NCBI RefSeq assembly: GCF_034008315.1
Contig: NZ_CP125377.1
Span: 1,128,001-1,192,000 of the forward strand
Length of the DNA: 64,000 nt
Direction: 5' to 3'
Origin: Pseudomonas sp. P8_241
Lineage (GTDB): Bacteria > Pseudomonadota > Gammaproteobacteria > Pseudomonadales > Pseudomonadaceae
Position 1 is the stretch's first letter. Each line of letters begins with the position of its first letter. Both the position numbers and the translations under genes were made by a program. Of the stretch, positions 17,939 through 26,151 are shown in pieces. Below the pieces are notes generated by a model, which saw only the letters and a program-made list of their open reading frames with translations, did no database searches and was not told the origin of the DNA.

Positions 17939-19219
17939 ATGAATATGACTTCATGCGTAGTGGTGGTGGGGTACAACGGCAGCCGGGTTCACGATATCCA
18001 GAAGCTGCGCGACCTGTGCAAGTCGATGTACGACGCCAGGCTGGTCCTGCTGGTCGAGCACATTCAACCCCATGATGATCAAGTAGCCGACCATGTCTGC
18101 AGCACATCGCTGGCGGAGAACGATGTGGCGGCGTCCCTGGAGCTGGTCGTGGGTTGTCTGAAGGCGGATCGCTGGAAACTGATCGGCGTGTTGCCTTTTT
18201 CAGATCGCGGCGTGGTGCTCGGTGCGGCCTTGGCCAGTCATTTCGGCCTGCCCGGTATTACCCAGGCTCAGGCGCGGGCGGGGTTGGACAAACAGGTTTT
18301 GCGCAAGCTCGAAGCCTCGGCCACCACCGCGCCGGAGGACTACCGTCCGGTGGCGTCCATTCGGGTCGAAAGCCTTGCAGAACTGCGTCAACGGGTCATC
18401 GAGCTGGGCGGTAAAGCATTCATCAAGCCAGCCTGCGAAGGCGCGAGCCGCGGTTGTCGGGTCATCCGTCACCCGTCCGAATGCGACGAGGCATGGCAAG
18501 CGCTCAAGCCCTATCTCGAGGGCGGCATCGTACTTGAAGAGCTGATCCAGAATGCCCGGGAATTCAGCTGGGATTTTGTTGCGGGAAGCACCTGGATCAC
18601 CGAAAAAACCACCACCGACGGGGCTTACCGCGCCGAGATCCAGCAAGTGGTGCCCGCACCGTTGACGCCCGACGCGCAGATTCGGCTGATGGCCGCCGGC
18701 CGCCACATGGCGGGGTTGGTTTCCCAGGACAACGGCGCCTGGCACAACGAAGTGTTCTACAGAGCCAATCATCGCACCTCGGCGGTGGAAACCAACATGC
18801 GCCCCGGTGGTATGCACATCTGGGACCTGGCCAAGCGTGCATTCGTCGATTTCGACCCATGGGAACGCTGGATTCGCTGGGCAGTGGAAGGTCAGATCGA
18901 CAGTTATGACCCGGTGCCTCGTGGCTACTGCGGCATACGTCTGCTTCGGGCGACGGCTGTCGGCCTCTTGCGCGATGTCCCGGATATCCAGGCGCTGGCC
19001 CGGTCGATGGACATCGATCTGGAGGAGGCGGTGCTGACCAAACGCATAGGTGATTCGGTCACTGCACTGGTGAAAGACAATTTTTCGTTTATCGGCCACA
19101 TCGTGTTGTTCAACGAAGATTACCAACAGCTCGGCAATGATCTGTTGCGTCTGGCCGAGGCTATCGAATCCAGGGTCGGTATCACCAGCCTGGCTTCGCC
19201 GGCCAGGGTTTGGAGCTGA
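17939..19219 (+). CDS. ATP-grasp domain ligase
   Basis: 426 residues. An N-terminal Rossmann-like preATP-grasp part is followed by the ATP-grasp fold from about 120: KAFIKPACEGASRGCRV (ATP-binding loop), VLEELI (hinge), and AVETNMRPGG (Mg-binding E-x-N and R residues). Family members activate a carboxylate as an acyl phosphate and join it to an amine or thiol, as in dipeptide and amino-acid ligases. In this cluster it is the candidate for making an amide bond without an NRPS. Substrates cannot be read from sequence. ATG at 17939 is preceded by GGGGGC; alternative GTG/ATG at 17921 adds six residues. Confidence 0.85.
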   Translation: MNMTSCVVVVGYNGSRVHDIQKLRDLCKSMYDARLVLLVEHIQPHDDQVADHVCSTSLAENDVAASLELVVGCLKADRWKLIGVLPFSDRGVVLGAALASHFGLPGITQAQARAGLDKQVLRKLEASATTAPEDYRPVASIRVESLAELRQRVIELGGKAFIKPACEGASRGCRVIRHPSECDEAWQALKPYLEGGIVLEELIQNAREFSWDFVAGSTWITEKTTTDGAYRAEIQQVVPAPLTPDAQIRLMAAGRHMAGLVSQDNGAWHNEVFYRANHRTSAVETNMRPGGMHIWDLAKRAFVDFDPWERWIRWAVEGQIDSYDPVPRGYCGIRLLRATAVGLLRDVPDIQALARSMDIDLEEAVLTKRIGDSVTALVKDNFSFIGHIVLFNEDYQQLGNDLLRLAEAIESRVGITSLASPARVWS

Positions 19220-19270
19220 GTCGTTGGGGTCGATGTTTTTTTTGCGGTATTGATCAAGAGGGTTGGGTAA

Positions 19271-19765
19271 ATGATTGAGCACATGACCTGTGATGAACGC
19301 TTCATCGCGCTGGCACAGGAGTTCGGTTACGACATTTATGGCGAGAACACCGTTGGCGGGCACTACGCACCGCTGATTCGCCACCATGATGAACTGTATA
19401 TCAGCGGTCTGGTGCCGCGCATGAACGGTAAAATTCACTTTCCGGGACGGGTGGGGCAAGACCTCACCATGGCGGATGCGCAAGCGGCCGCCAGCATCTG
19501 TGCGATGCGCGGGTTGGCGCTGATTGTTGATGCCATTGGATCGCTGGACAAGATCAAGTCGCTGATTCGAGTAGCGGTGTACGTGAGGTCCACGGAGGAC
19601 TTTGTCGACCTCAGCGAAGTCGCCAATGGTGCGTCGGATGTTTTCAGTCACGTGTTGGGCGACGCAGGGAAACATACACGCACTACGGTGGGTGTTTATC
19701 AGTTGCCAAAAAATGCGGCGATAGAAGTTGATATGATCGTGGCGGTACGGCCATCGCCGTTATAA
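19271..19765 (+). CDS. RidA/YjgF-family protein
   Basis: 164 residues, trimer-forming YjgF/RidA fold. Family features include RVAVYVRSTEDF and the H-T-R-T-T-V-x-V segment carrying the Arg equivalent to RidA Arg105; the residue equivalent to Glu120 is in AAIEVD. RidA deaminates reactive enamine or imine intermediates formed by PLP and aminotransferase-type reactions. Its presence here fits a pathway that passes through an imine. It is longer than housekeeping RidA (about 128), with an N-terminal extension of about 30 residues. Confidence 0.85.
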   Translation: MIEHMTCDERFIALAQEFGYDIYGENTVGGHYAPLIRHHDELYISGLVPRMNGKIHFPGRVGQDLTMADAQAAASICAMRGLALIVDAIGSLDKIKSLIRVAVYVRSTEDFVDLSEVANGASDVFSHVLGDAGKHTRTTVGVYQLPKNAAIEVDMIVAVRPSPL

Positions 19766-19847
19766 GCAGCTGATATTCGCTTTACAGTGCCAAAAGGTTC
19801 GCCTAAGGTCGAGAGACCAAGTTGGCGAACTGCATTGGAAATAAAAA

Positions 19848-20333
19848 ATGAATACCGTTAAGGGTGCGTTTTTTTCATATAGGGATTTTCGTGAAAGTTT
19901 AGAGCAGCAGCCAATCAAACCCTGCGTGTGGACGGGGGCCGAACTTGCCGATATGCGCGCAACGCTCGCAGGCAGCGATGTTGATATTGTCGCCTTGGCC
20001 CACGAGAAAAACGCCGAAGGTTGCCAGTTGACCCCCGGCATGGCGGTGTCCATGCAATGGCTGATACCGGGTTCAACACTCGATGCACATGCACATGCCT
20101 GGTGGCACCTGTTCATCATTCAGTGTGGCAGCGGAACATTGACCCTGGGCGACGCCGATGCAGTGAACGTCAACCCTGGCGACGTGTTGCTGGTGCCGGC
20201 CTGGACCCGGCACGGCTTCGTCAACACCAGCGATACCGAGCACCTGGCGATGCTTAACCTCAGCAACATGCCGCAGATGGCGTTGCTTTCCAATCATGCC
20301 GACAGTGTGGGTCTGATCCCCCGTCAACTGTAG
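19848..20333 (+). CDS. Cupin-domain protein
   Basis: 161 residues. A single cupin barrel with the metal motif 1 H-A-H-A-W-W-H (AHAHAWWH) and motif 2 P-G-D-V-x-x-V-P-A-x-T-R-H (about 60-120). The cupin may be an isomerase, a dioxygenase or a binding protein. It is followed by a terminator, so it is the end of the first transcription unit of the cluster. Codon use is a little less GC-rich than its neighbours. Confidence 0.82.
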   Translation: MNTVKGAFFSYRDFRESLEQQPIKPCVWTGAELADMRATLAGSDVDIVALAHEKNAEGCQLTPGMAVSMQWLIPGSTLDAHAHAWWHLFIIQCGSGTLTLGDADAVNVNPGDVLLVPAWTRHGFVNTSDTEHLAMLNLSNMPQMALLSNHADSVGLIPRQL

Positions 20334-20354
20334 TTCCCCCTTCTGTTGCACTCA

Positions 20355-20385
20355 GGGAGTCCGCGTTTGCCGGCTCCCTTTTTTC
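20355..20385 (+). terminator. Terminator after the cupin gene
   Basis: GGGAGTCCG (20355-20363) pairs with CCGGCTCCC (20370-20378) around a short loop and is followed by T6. It separates the first unit (MFS, ATP-grasp, RidA, cupin) from the GST onward. Confidence 0.8.
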
Positions 20386-20544
20386 GTTTCTGTCGCCCCA
20401 CAAAAAACCTTCCGGGCACTGGGCGTGTTCGACTGTCTGTATCGATAGAAACAGACATATTCTGTATCTGTTCAGCACCTGACCAACTTACTACGATCGC
20501 TTCACAAGCAATGGATTAATGTAGTTAGTGCAAGAGAGCTTTGA

Positions 20545-21189
20545 ATGGATAGTGCAAAATTTAAACTGTATCTCGGTGCGGATTATGTCAGTGCTTTTGC
20601 GATGTCTGCATTTGTGGCGCTTAAGGAAAAGCAACTTTCGTTTGATCTTGTGACGCTGAACTTGAAAGCACGCGAGAATTATCAAGGGGATTACCGCGAT
20701 CTTTCATTGACCTGCAAAATTCCGGCGTTAGTTCATGAGGAGTTTGCGCTGTCGGAATCTTCGGCCATTGCCGAGTACCTCGACGAGCGCTTTCCTGGAG
20801 GTAAAAGACTCTACCCGCAGGACATCAGGCAGCGCGCTCGCGCCCGTCAGCTTCAGGCCTGGCTACGCAGTGATTTGCTGGTAGTACGCAAAGAGCGCCC
20901 GTTTGACCTGGTGTACTTCGGCAAAAAGGACTTTCCGTTGTCCGACGACGCCCAGGCCGCTGCTGATCGCTTGTTCTTCGTGGCCGACCGCTTGCTGGAA
21001 AAGGGCGCCGAGCACTTGTTCGGTGACTGGAGCATCACCGACACCGACCTGGCAATCATGCTCAACCGACTGGTCGCCAATGGTGATCAAGTCCCGCCGA
21101 AACTTGCGGCGTATGTCCAACGGCAGTGGGACCGCGACAGCGTTCGGGCATGGATGGACATCGAGCGCAAAGCGCCGGCCATTGCGTAA
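20545..21189 (+). CDS. Glutathione S-transferase (YfcF-like)
   Basis: 214 residues: a thioredoxin-like N-terminal domain (1-82) with the ESSAIAEYLDERF segment holding the gamma-Glu-binding Glu-Ser pair, and an all-helical C-terminal domain. No Tyr or Cys at the classic catalytic positions is clear, and Ser or Thr near residue 16 may serve. It starts the second unit. The radical-SAM gene begins 22 bases after its stop. In a biosynthetic context it could conjugate or isomerise an electrophilic intermediate, but it could also be a general detoxifier. Confidence 0.85.
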   Translation: MDSAKFKLYLGADYVSAFAMSAFVALKEKQLSFDLVTLNLKARENYQGDYRDLSLTCKIPALVHEEFALSESSAIAEYLDERFPGGKRLYPQDIRQRARARQLQAWLRSDLLVVRKERPFDLVYFGKKDFPLSDDAQAAADRLFFVADRLLEKGAEHLFGDWSITDTDLAIMLNRLVANGDQVPPKLAAYVQRQWDRDSVRAWMDIERKAPAIA

Positions 21190-21211
21190 AACGACCCTCA
21201 GGAGCACGGCC

Positions 21212-22552
21212 ATGCAGGGACTGTCGGAGCACGATCGCTATAAGCCCTACAACGCACGCACCATTCGTGACACACCTTACTGGCACCAACTGGCGCCGGC
21301 CTTGCAGGAGGCCATGACCGTCGTGGCCCGCGTCATGCCGTTTCGCACCAACGAGTATGTGCTGAGCACGTTGATCGACTGGAACAACATCCCGGACGAC
21401 CCGATTTTCCGCATGACCTTTCCCCACAAGGACATGTTGCTGCCGGATGAATACGCATCGCTCAAGCACCTGATCGAGCTGGACGACACGGCGGCGATCA
21501 AACGCCGGATCGAGGCGATCTGGCTGCGCATGAACCCGCATCCGGCGGGGCAGTTGACGCACAACAACGCCACCCACGACGGAAAAGTCCTGCAAGGCAT
21601 CCAGCACAAGTACCGCGAGACCGTGCTGTTTTTCCCTGGCGCCGGCCAGACCTGTCACGCGTACTGCACCTTCTGCTTCCGCTGGGCGCAGTTCATTGGC
21701 GAAGAAGAACTGAAGTTCAACGCCCGTGAATCCCAGGAACTGGTGAGCTACCTGCGAGTGCATACCGAGGTCACCGATGTGCTGATCACCGGCGGCGATC
21801 CCATGATCATGAACACCCGCTCGCTGGCTGGGTACATCGAGCCGTTGCTGGCACTGCCGCACCTCAAGAGCATTCGTATCGGCACCAAATCCGTGGCGTA
21901 CTGGCCGCAGCGGTTTGTCAGCGACAAGGACGCACCCGAGTTGCTGGAGCTGTTCCGGCGGATCGTCGCGGCAGGGAAAAACCTCTCGATCATGGGGCAC
22001 TACAACCACCCGGTGGAGATCCGCCAGGACATCGCCCGTCAGGCCATCGAATGCATTCGCTCCACGGGGGCGACCGTACGCATGCAGGCGCCGGTGATCC
22101 GCCACATCAACGAAAACCCGGCCGACTGGGCGGCGCTGTGGACCGAAGGTGTGCGACTCGGTGCAGTGCCTTATTACATGTTCGTCGAACGGGACACCGG
22201 CCCCAGTCACTACTTCGCGATGCCATTGGCCCGAGCGTTCGAGATCTTTCAGGCGGCCTATCGCACGGTGTCCGGGCTGGCACGCACGGTGCGCGGGCCG
22301 TCCATGAGCACCTTTTACGGCAAGGTGCTGATCAACGGTATCGAGATTGTCGCCGGGGAAAAGGTCTTCGTGCTGCAGTTCCTTCAGGCACGCAATCCGC
22401 ACTGGGTGTTGCGCACGTTCTATGCGCGATTCGATCCGCACATCACCTGGTTCGATGACATGCGACCGGCGTTTGGCGAACGCTCGTTTTTCTTTCAGAA
22501 CGAGTTCGAAACGACGCCCGAATTAATACCGGTCCTGCTGCAAACGGCGTAG
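21212..22552 (+). CDS. Radical-SAM aminomutase-like enzyme (KamA superfamily, divergent)
   Basis: 446 residues. The radical SAM cluster motif is Cys148-x3-Cys152-x2-Cys155 (CHAYCTFC) and a GGDP motif follows at 194-197, as in lysine/glutamate/arginine 2,3-aminomutases. The canonical C-terminal PGGGGK PLP motif is not present; a Lys371 in RGPSMSTFYGKV takes the corresponding position, so PLP binding is plausible but not certain. If active, it would move an alpha-amino group to the beta carbon. The ATG at 21212 follows the GGAG at 21201-21204. Upstream in-frame extension into the GST gene is a shadow. Confidence 0.85.
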   Translation: MQGLSEHDRYKPYNARTIRDTPYWHQLAPALQEAMTVVARVMPFRTNEYVLSTLIDWNNIPDDPIFRMTFPHKDMLLPDEYASLKHLIELDDTAAIKRRIEAIWLRMNPHPAGQLTHNNATHDGKVLQGIQHKYRETVLFFPGAGQTCHAYCTFCFRWAQFIGEEELKFNARESQELVSYLRVHTEVTDVLITGGDPMIMNTRSLAGYIEPLLALPHLKSIRIGTKSVAYWPQRFVSDKDAPELLELFRRIVAAGKNLSIMGHYNHPVEIRQDIARQAIECIRSTGATVRMQAPVIRHINENPADWAALWTEGVRLGAVPYYMFVERDTGPSHYFAMPLARAFEIFQAAYRTVSGLARTVRGPSMSTFYGKVLINGIEIVAGEKVFVLQFLQARNPHWVLRTFYARFDPHITWFDDMRPAFGERSFFFQNEFETTPELIPVLLQTA

Positions 22553-22574
22553 GACGATTCAGAGGATTAAGGAT

Positions 22575-23450
22575 ATGAGCGCAATTCCGTTTGATCAGCG
22601 CGAAGGCGTGATCTGGCTCGACGGCGAGTTCGTCGAGTGGTCACGGGCGCAGTTGCATGTGCTGACCCATGGCCTGCATTACGCGAGCACGGTGTACGAA
22701 GGCGAGCGCGTGTACAACGGCAGGATTTTCAAGTTGCGCGAGCACACCGGACGGCTATATCGCTCCGCGCAACTGATGGATTTTGCGATCCCGTTCGAAC
22801 CCGCCGAGCTCGAAGCGGCCAGTCACCAACTGCTGCAACGCAACCAGGTCATCGACGGTTACTTGCGGCCGGTGGCCTGGCGCGGCAGCGAGATGATTTC
22901 AACCTCGGCGCGCTTCAACCGTGTGCATGTGGCGATCGCCTGCTGGCAGTGGCCGAGCTATTTCGATCCGGCGGCACGCATGGCCGGCGTTCGCTTGAAA
23001 ATCGCGTCCTGGCGTCGTCCGCCACCGAACAGCAGCCCCTTCGAAGCCAAGGCGTCCGGGCATTATCAGATTGCGACGCTGAGCAAACACGATGCCGAGA
23101 ACAACGGCTACCACGATGCCCTGATGCTCGACTGGCGCGGTCATGTCGCCGAAGCCACCAGCGCCAATGTGTTCTTCGTCAAAGACCGGACGCTGCACAC
23201 GCCGGTGCCGGATTGTTTCCTCAACGGCATCACCCGGCAGACCGTCATCGAACTGGCCAGAGCGCTGGATTACCAGGTTATCCAGCGCACGATTCTGCCT
23301 ACGGAAATGGGCGACTTCGACGAGTGTTTTCTCACCGGCACCGCCGCCGAAATCACCCCGGTGCAGAGCATCGACCAACAGCACTATCGACCGGGCAACG
23401 CCTGCCGCGACTTCATTGCCGCTTACACCTCAATCGTCAACGCCGAATAA
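22575..23450 (+). CDS. Fold-type IV aminotransferase (branched-chain/D-amino-acid type)
   Basis: 291 residues. The PLP Lys159 lies in EAKASG and the conserved acidic residue Glu193 in VAEATSANVFF, with a TRQTVIELA segment near 218. The family includes BCAT, D-amino-acid transaminase and aminodeoxychorismate lyase. Overall pattern (GLHYASTVYEGERVY near residue 33; EAKASGHYQIA) resembles branched-chain aminotransferases. In this set it probably acts on a non-housekeeping substrate. It starts 23 bases after the radical-SAM gene, ahead of a good AGGA site. Confidence 0.85.
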   Translation: MSAIPFDQREGVIWLDGEFVEWSRAQLHVLTHGLHYASTVYEGERVYNGRIFKLREHTGRLYRSAQLMDFAIPFEPAELEAASHQLLQRNQVIDGYLRPVAWRGSEMISTSARFNRVHVAIACWQWPSYFDPAARMAGVRLKIASWRRPPPNSSPFEAKASGHYQIATLSKHDAENNGYHDALMLDWRGHVAEATSANVFFVKDRTLHTPVPDCFLNGITRQTVIELARALDYQVIQRTILPTEMGDFDECFLTGTAAEITPVQSIDQQHYRPGNACRDFIAAYTSIVNAE

Positions 23451-23468
23451 CCTGTCAGGAACCTCACC

Positions 23469-24227
23469 ATGTCAGATCAAGGGATTGTTGCGTCTCAACC
23501 TTACGTTTCACTCGGTCATCGTCATGAAGAATTATCGACCCAAGGCTGGACGGTGCTGAGCCCGGACGAGTTTGTCGACGATGTCGTAGCAACCTTGCAC
23601 GAATTCGGTCCGATCATTGCGCAGTTCAACGGGCAGATGGCGTTCGCCATCACCCGCAAACCGGGCTACGAAGATTTGCCGTATTCGCAGAGCATGAACG
23701 GCATCGGCCCGCATACCGAGGCGCCGGTGTATGGGCCGCCGCCGCGTTATCTGGCCCTGCATTGCCATCAGCAGGCGACGTGCGGGGGCGGGCATACGGG
23801 GTTGGTCGATGGTTATGCGTTCCTGAAGTCGCTTGAGCACGCCGAACCGGAACTGCGCGAATGGCTCGAAGACACACCCGTGGAATTCGTCGCCACCGCC
23901 AAACCGGGCGAACCGGCGCAAATCCGGGTCAAGGAATACATCCTGACGCCCACCGAGGAAGGGGACATCTTTCGCTTCAGCTACAACCAGTTTCACTACG
24001 GCGATGTGAATCCGTCGAAAGAGGCGTTGCAACAATCGCAGCTCGCCAACAACCTTTCTCCACTGGCCAGATTTGCCCTGCTCGGCGAAACGTACTTCGT
24101 CGAGCACAACGTTCCGGTGCTGATTCCCGACGGTTGCCTGCTGATTTGGGACAACTGGCGAATGATTCACGCCCGCAGTCGTTACACTGACCCGGCGCGC
24201 CACCTGACCCGCTATTGGCTGGCCTGA
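23469..24227 (+). CDS. TauD/TfdA-like Fe(II)/2-oxoglutarate-dependent oxygenase
   Basis: 252 residues. Fe ligands fit H-x-E...H: His82-Thr-Glu84 (PHTEAP) and distal His234 in RMIHARSRY, with Arg248 near the end as the likely 2-oxoglutarate contact. Glu in place of Asp in the first motif occurs in some family members. Such enzymes hydroxylate, desaturate or rearrange carbon skeletons. It is sandwiched between the aminotransferase and the diiron oxygenase, so it may act on the same amino-acid-derived substrate. Confidence 0.8.
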   Translation: MSDQGIVASQPYVSLGHRHEELSTQGWTVLSPDEFVDDVVATLHEFGPIIAQFNGQMAFAITRKPGYEDLPYSQSMNGIGPHTEAPVYGPPPRYLALHCHQQATCGGGHTGLVDGYAFLKSLEHAEPELREWLEDTPVEFVATAKPGEPAQIRVKEYILTPTEEGDIFRFSYNQFHYGDVNPSKEALQQSQLANNLSPLARFALLGETYFVEHNVPVLIPDGCLLIWDNWRMIHARSRYTDPARHLTRYWLA

Positions 24228-24253
24228 ATTTTCTGTCGCCCTTCATTCTTTTG

Positions 24254-24275
24254 GCGTACCCCTTGGCGGGTACGC
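24254..24275 (+). other. Intercistronic hairpin before the diiron oxygenase gene
   Basis: GCGTACCC (24254-24261) and GGGTACGC (24268-24275) form a perfect 8-base stem with a 6-base loop, without a following T-run. It lies in the 67-base gap between two genes of the cluster and may stabilise or process the transcript. Confidence 0.5.
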
Positions 24276-24294
24276 GTCCTACAGGTATCGCGTC

Positions 24295-25254
24295 ATGCAG
24301 ACAGCAATCGAGATCGCCCAGGTCGATCATCAACTGATCGTGCGGCTCAATCAGGCCTGGACCAAGCGCGCCACGGTGTGTTCGCCGGACAGGGGCCAGG
24401 TCGACGAAGTGTTCGACCCGGCGCGTCCGGATTATCCGGAGTGCATGGTGCCTTTTTTCCACCACCCCAAGTTCCAGGTCCTGGACGACGCGCTCAAGAG
24501 CCGCGTGGTGACCTGGGGCTGGATCGGCTACAACCTGCGCACCGTCACCGCCGAAGAACTGGTGGTGAACCCGGCGTTGAGTGTCATTGCCAATCAATAC
24601 CTGGGCCAGGACGACTGGCATTTTCGCGAGGCCATGCAGCAGACCTTGATCGACGAGCATTACCACACGCTCATGCATTTGCGCGCCATCGAGCGGACCA
24701 AACGGGACCGGGCGCTCGATCAGGATCTGGACCTGCCGCCCTCGGTCACTTACCTGCGGCTGAAGGCCCAGCGCGAAGCACTGCCCGAGCAATGGCAGCG
24801 CGATCTGGCGGCGATCACCTTCGCGGTGGTGGCCGAGATCAGCGTCAACGCCTACCTGGATCTGCTGGCGGATGACCAGACCATTCAGCCGCAAAACCGC
24901 CGCGTCGCCGAACTGCACAACCGCGACGAATACGCCCACAGCAAGGTGCTCGCCGAAGTGGCCAAGGTCATGTATGCGAATATGCAGCCGGTACAGCGGG
25001 AATTTTTCGCACGCAACCTGTCGGTGGCGCTGAGTGCTTTTATCGCCCAGGACTATTCGATGTGGGAGGCGATTCTGACGCAGCTCGGGGTCGAGGACGC
25101 GGCGCTGATCATTGCCGACACCCGCGAGAGCAACAAGAACGCGACGATCATGCGCGACTACAGTGGCCTGCATAAATTGGCGCAGGACCTGGGCATCAGC
25201 GAGCAGATCGACTTCGATTTCCGTCCGACCCTCAAAGCCACGGCTGCGGCCTGA
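24295..25254 (+). CDS. AurF-like non-haem diiron oxygenase (amine N-oxygenase type)
   Basis: 319 residues, all-helical diiron protein. The ligand pattern of AurF is complete: Glu in TAEELVV (88-89), Glu121-x2-His124, Glu181, and His208-x3-Glu212-x2-His215. AurF oxidises aryl or alkyl amines to hydroxylamine, nitroso or nitro groups. Other members oxidise hydrazones or carbon centres, so N-oxygenation is the leading but not the only role. No fused domain. Preceded by an intercistronic hairpin and followed 15 bases later by the MBL gene. Confidence 0.85.
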   Translation: MQTAIEIAQVDHQLIVRLNQAWTKRATVCSPDRGQVDEVFDPARPDYPECMVPFFHHPKFQVLDDALKSRVVTWGWIGYNLRTVTAEELVVNPALSVIANQYLGQDDWHFREAMQQTLIDEHYHTLMHLRAIERTKRDRALDQDLDLPPSVTYLRLKAQREALPEQWQRDLAAITFAVVAEISVNAYLDLLADDQTIQPQNRRVAELHNRDEYAHSKVLAEVAKVMYANMQPVQREFFARNLSVALSAFIAQDYSMWEAILTQLGVEDAALIIADTRESNKNATIMRDYSGLHKLAQDLGISEQIDFDFRPTLKATAAA

Positions 25255-25269
25255 TCCCCGGAGGTGCTC

Positions 25270-26067
25270 ATGTCCGCTCCCGAGTATGAAGTGTTCGCTA
25301 TTCGCGTAGGCGCCAACGCCCAGCGTACTGCCAGGGAAAACTTTCTTTACGATGCATGCTGTGGCGATCCGAATGCGCCGATGCCGCTGGATTATTACTT
25401 CTGGGTCATTCGCAATGACCAGCAGGTGATCGTGGTCGACACCTGTTTCCAACCGGCTACGGCGGACCGGCGCAATCGTCAGATGTACCGCCTGCCGGAA
25501 GAGTCCTTGGGGCAATTGGGTATCGATCCGGCGCAGGTCGAGCATCTGGTTCTCACTCATTTGCATTGGGATCATGCCGGCAATCTCGGGTTGTTTCCCA
25601 AGGCCACGGTGCATTTGCAGGAAGCGGAACTGCGCTTCTGCACCGGTCCGAAAATGGCCCATCACACGGTGAACAAAACCTACGAGGTCGAGGATGTGAT
25701 GTCGGCGCTGCCACCCCTGTTCGAAGGGCGGATGCGCTTGCACAACGGCACGGTTGAAGTGCTGCCCGGCGTGACGTTACACCCGGTGGGCGGGCATACG
25801 CCCGGCAGTCAGGTGGTGCGGGTCAATACAGCGCGTGGCTGGATTGTGCTGGCGTCGGACGCTGCGCATTTGTGGCTCAACATTCGTGAGCGCAGCCCGT
25901 TTCCGATCCTCGATGATCTGGCGCAAACCCTTGAAGCGTTCAGCGAAATCGACCGTCTGGCCGATGGCGATGACCATGTGATTCCCGGTCATGATCCGCT
26001 GATCGCCGAGCGTTTTCCGCATTGGAATGATGACCCGCATATTATCTGCCTGCACCTGCCCGCGTAG
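25270..26067 (+). CDS. Metallo-beta-lactamase-fold hydrolase (AHL-lactonase-like)
   Basis: 265 residues. The zinc motif HLHWDHAGN is at about residues 97-105, with further ligands at GGHTPGS, an Asp at SDAAH and His in IPGHDP. The nearest family is the lactonase/glyoxalase II-like MBL group. It could open a lactone or hydrolyse a thioester or amide intermediate in this pathway; quorum quenching is an alternative. The ATG at 25270 follows GGAGG. The stop codon TAG at 26065-26067 is formed within the first bases of the adjacent REPIN, so the C-terminus may have been set by that element. Confidence 0.85.
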   Translation: MSAPEYEVFAIRVGANAQRTARENFLYDACCGDPNAPMPLDYYFWVIRNDQQVIVVDTCFQPATADRRNRQMYRLPEESLGQLGIDPAQVEHLVLTHLHWDHAGNLGLFPKATVHLQEAELRFCTGPKMAHHTVNKTYEVEDVMSALPPLFEGRMRLHNGTVEVLPGVTLHPVGGHTPGSQVVRVNTARGWIVLASDAAHLWLNIRERSPFPILDDLAQTLEAFSEIDRLADGDDHVIPGHDPLIAERFPHWNDDPHIICLHLPA

Positions 26068-26143
26068 GAGCTGCCGCAGGCTGCGATCTTTTGACGTTGA
26101 TTTTCAAGATCAAAAGATCGCAGCCTGCGGCAGCTCCTACAGG
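26063..26143. repeat. REPIN of the GGAGCTGCCGCAGGCTGCGATC type
   Basis: GTAGGAGCTGCCGCAGGCTG (26064-26083) and its inverse CAGCCTGCGGCAGCTCCTAC (26121-26140) enclose about 36 bases with a TTGACGTTGATTTTCAAGATCAA core. It overlaps the stop of the MBL gene and marks the right end of the co-oriented cluster. Confidence 0.9.
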
Positions 26144-26151
26144 ATGTGTGG

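Noticed and set aside
20903..21211. N-terminal extension of the radical-SAM ORF into the GST gene
   Set aside because: The extension overlaps the GST coding region in another frame and shows no family similarity. The ATG at 21212 has a Shine-Dalgarno.
25270..26067. Dedicated quorum-quenching AHL lactonase
   Set aside because: The fold and the HLHWDH motif fit, but the cluster context favours a biosynthetic or hydrolytic step. There is no luxI/luxR gene nearby. Kept only as an alternative.
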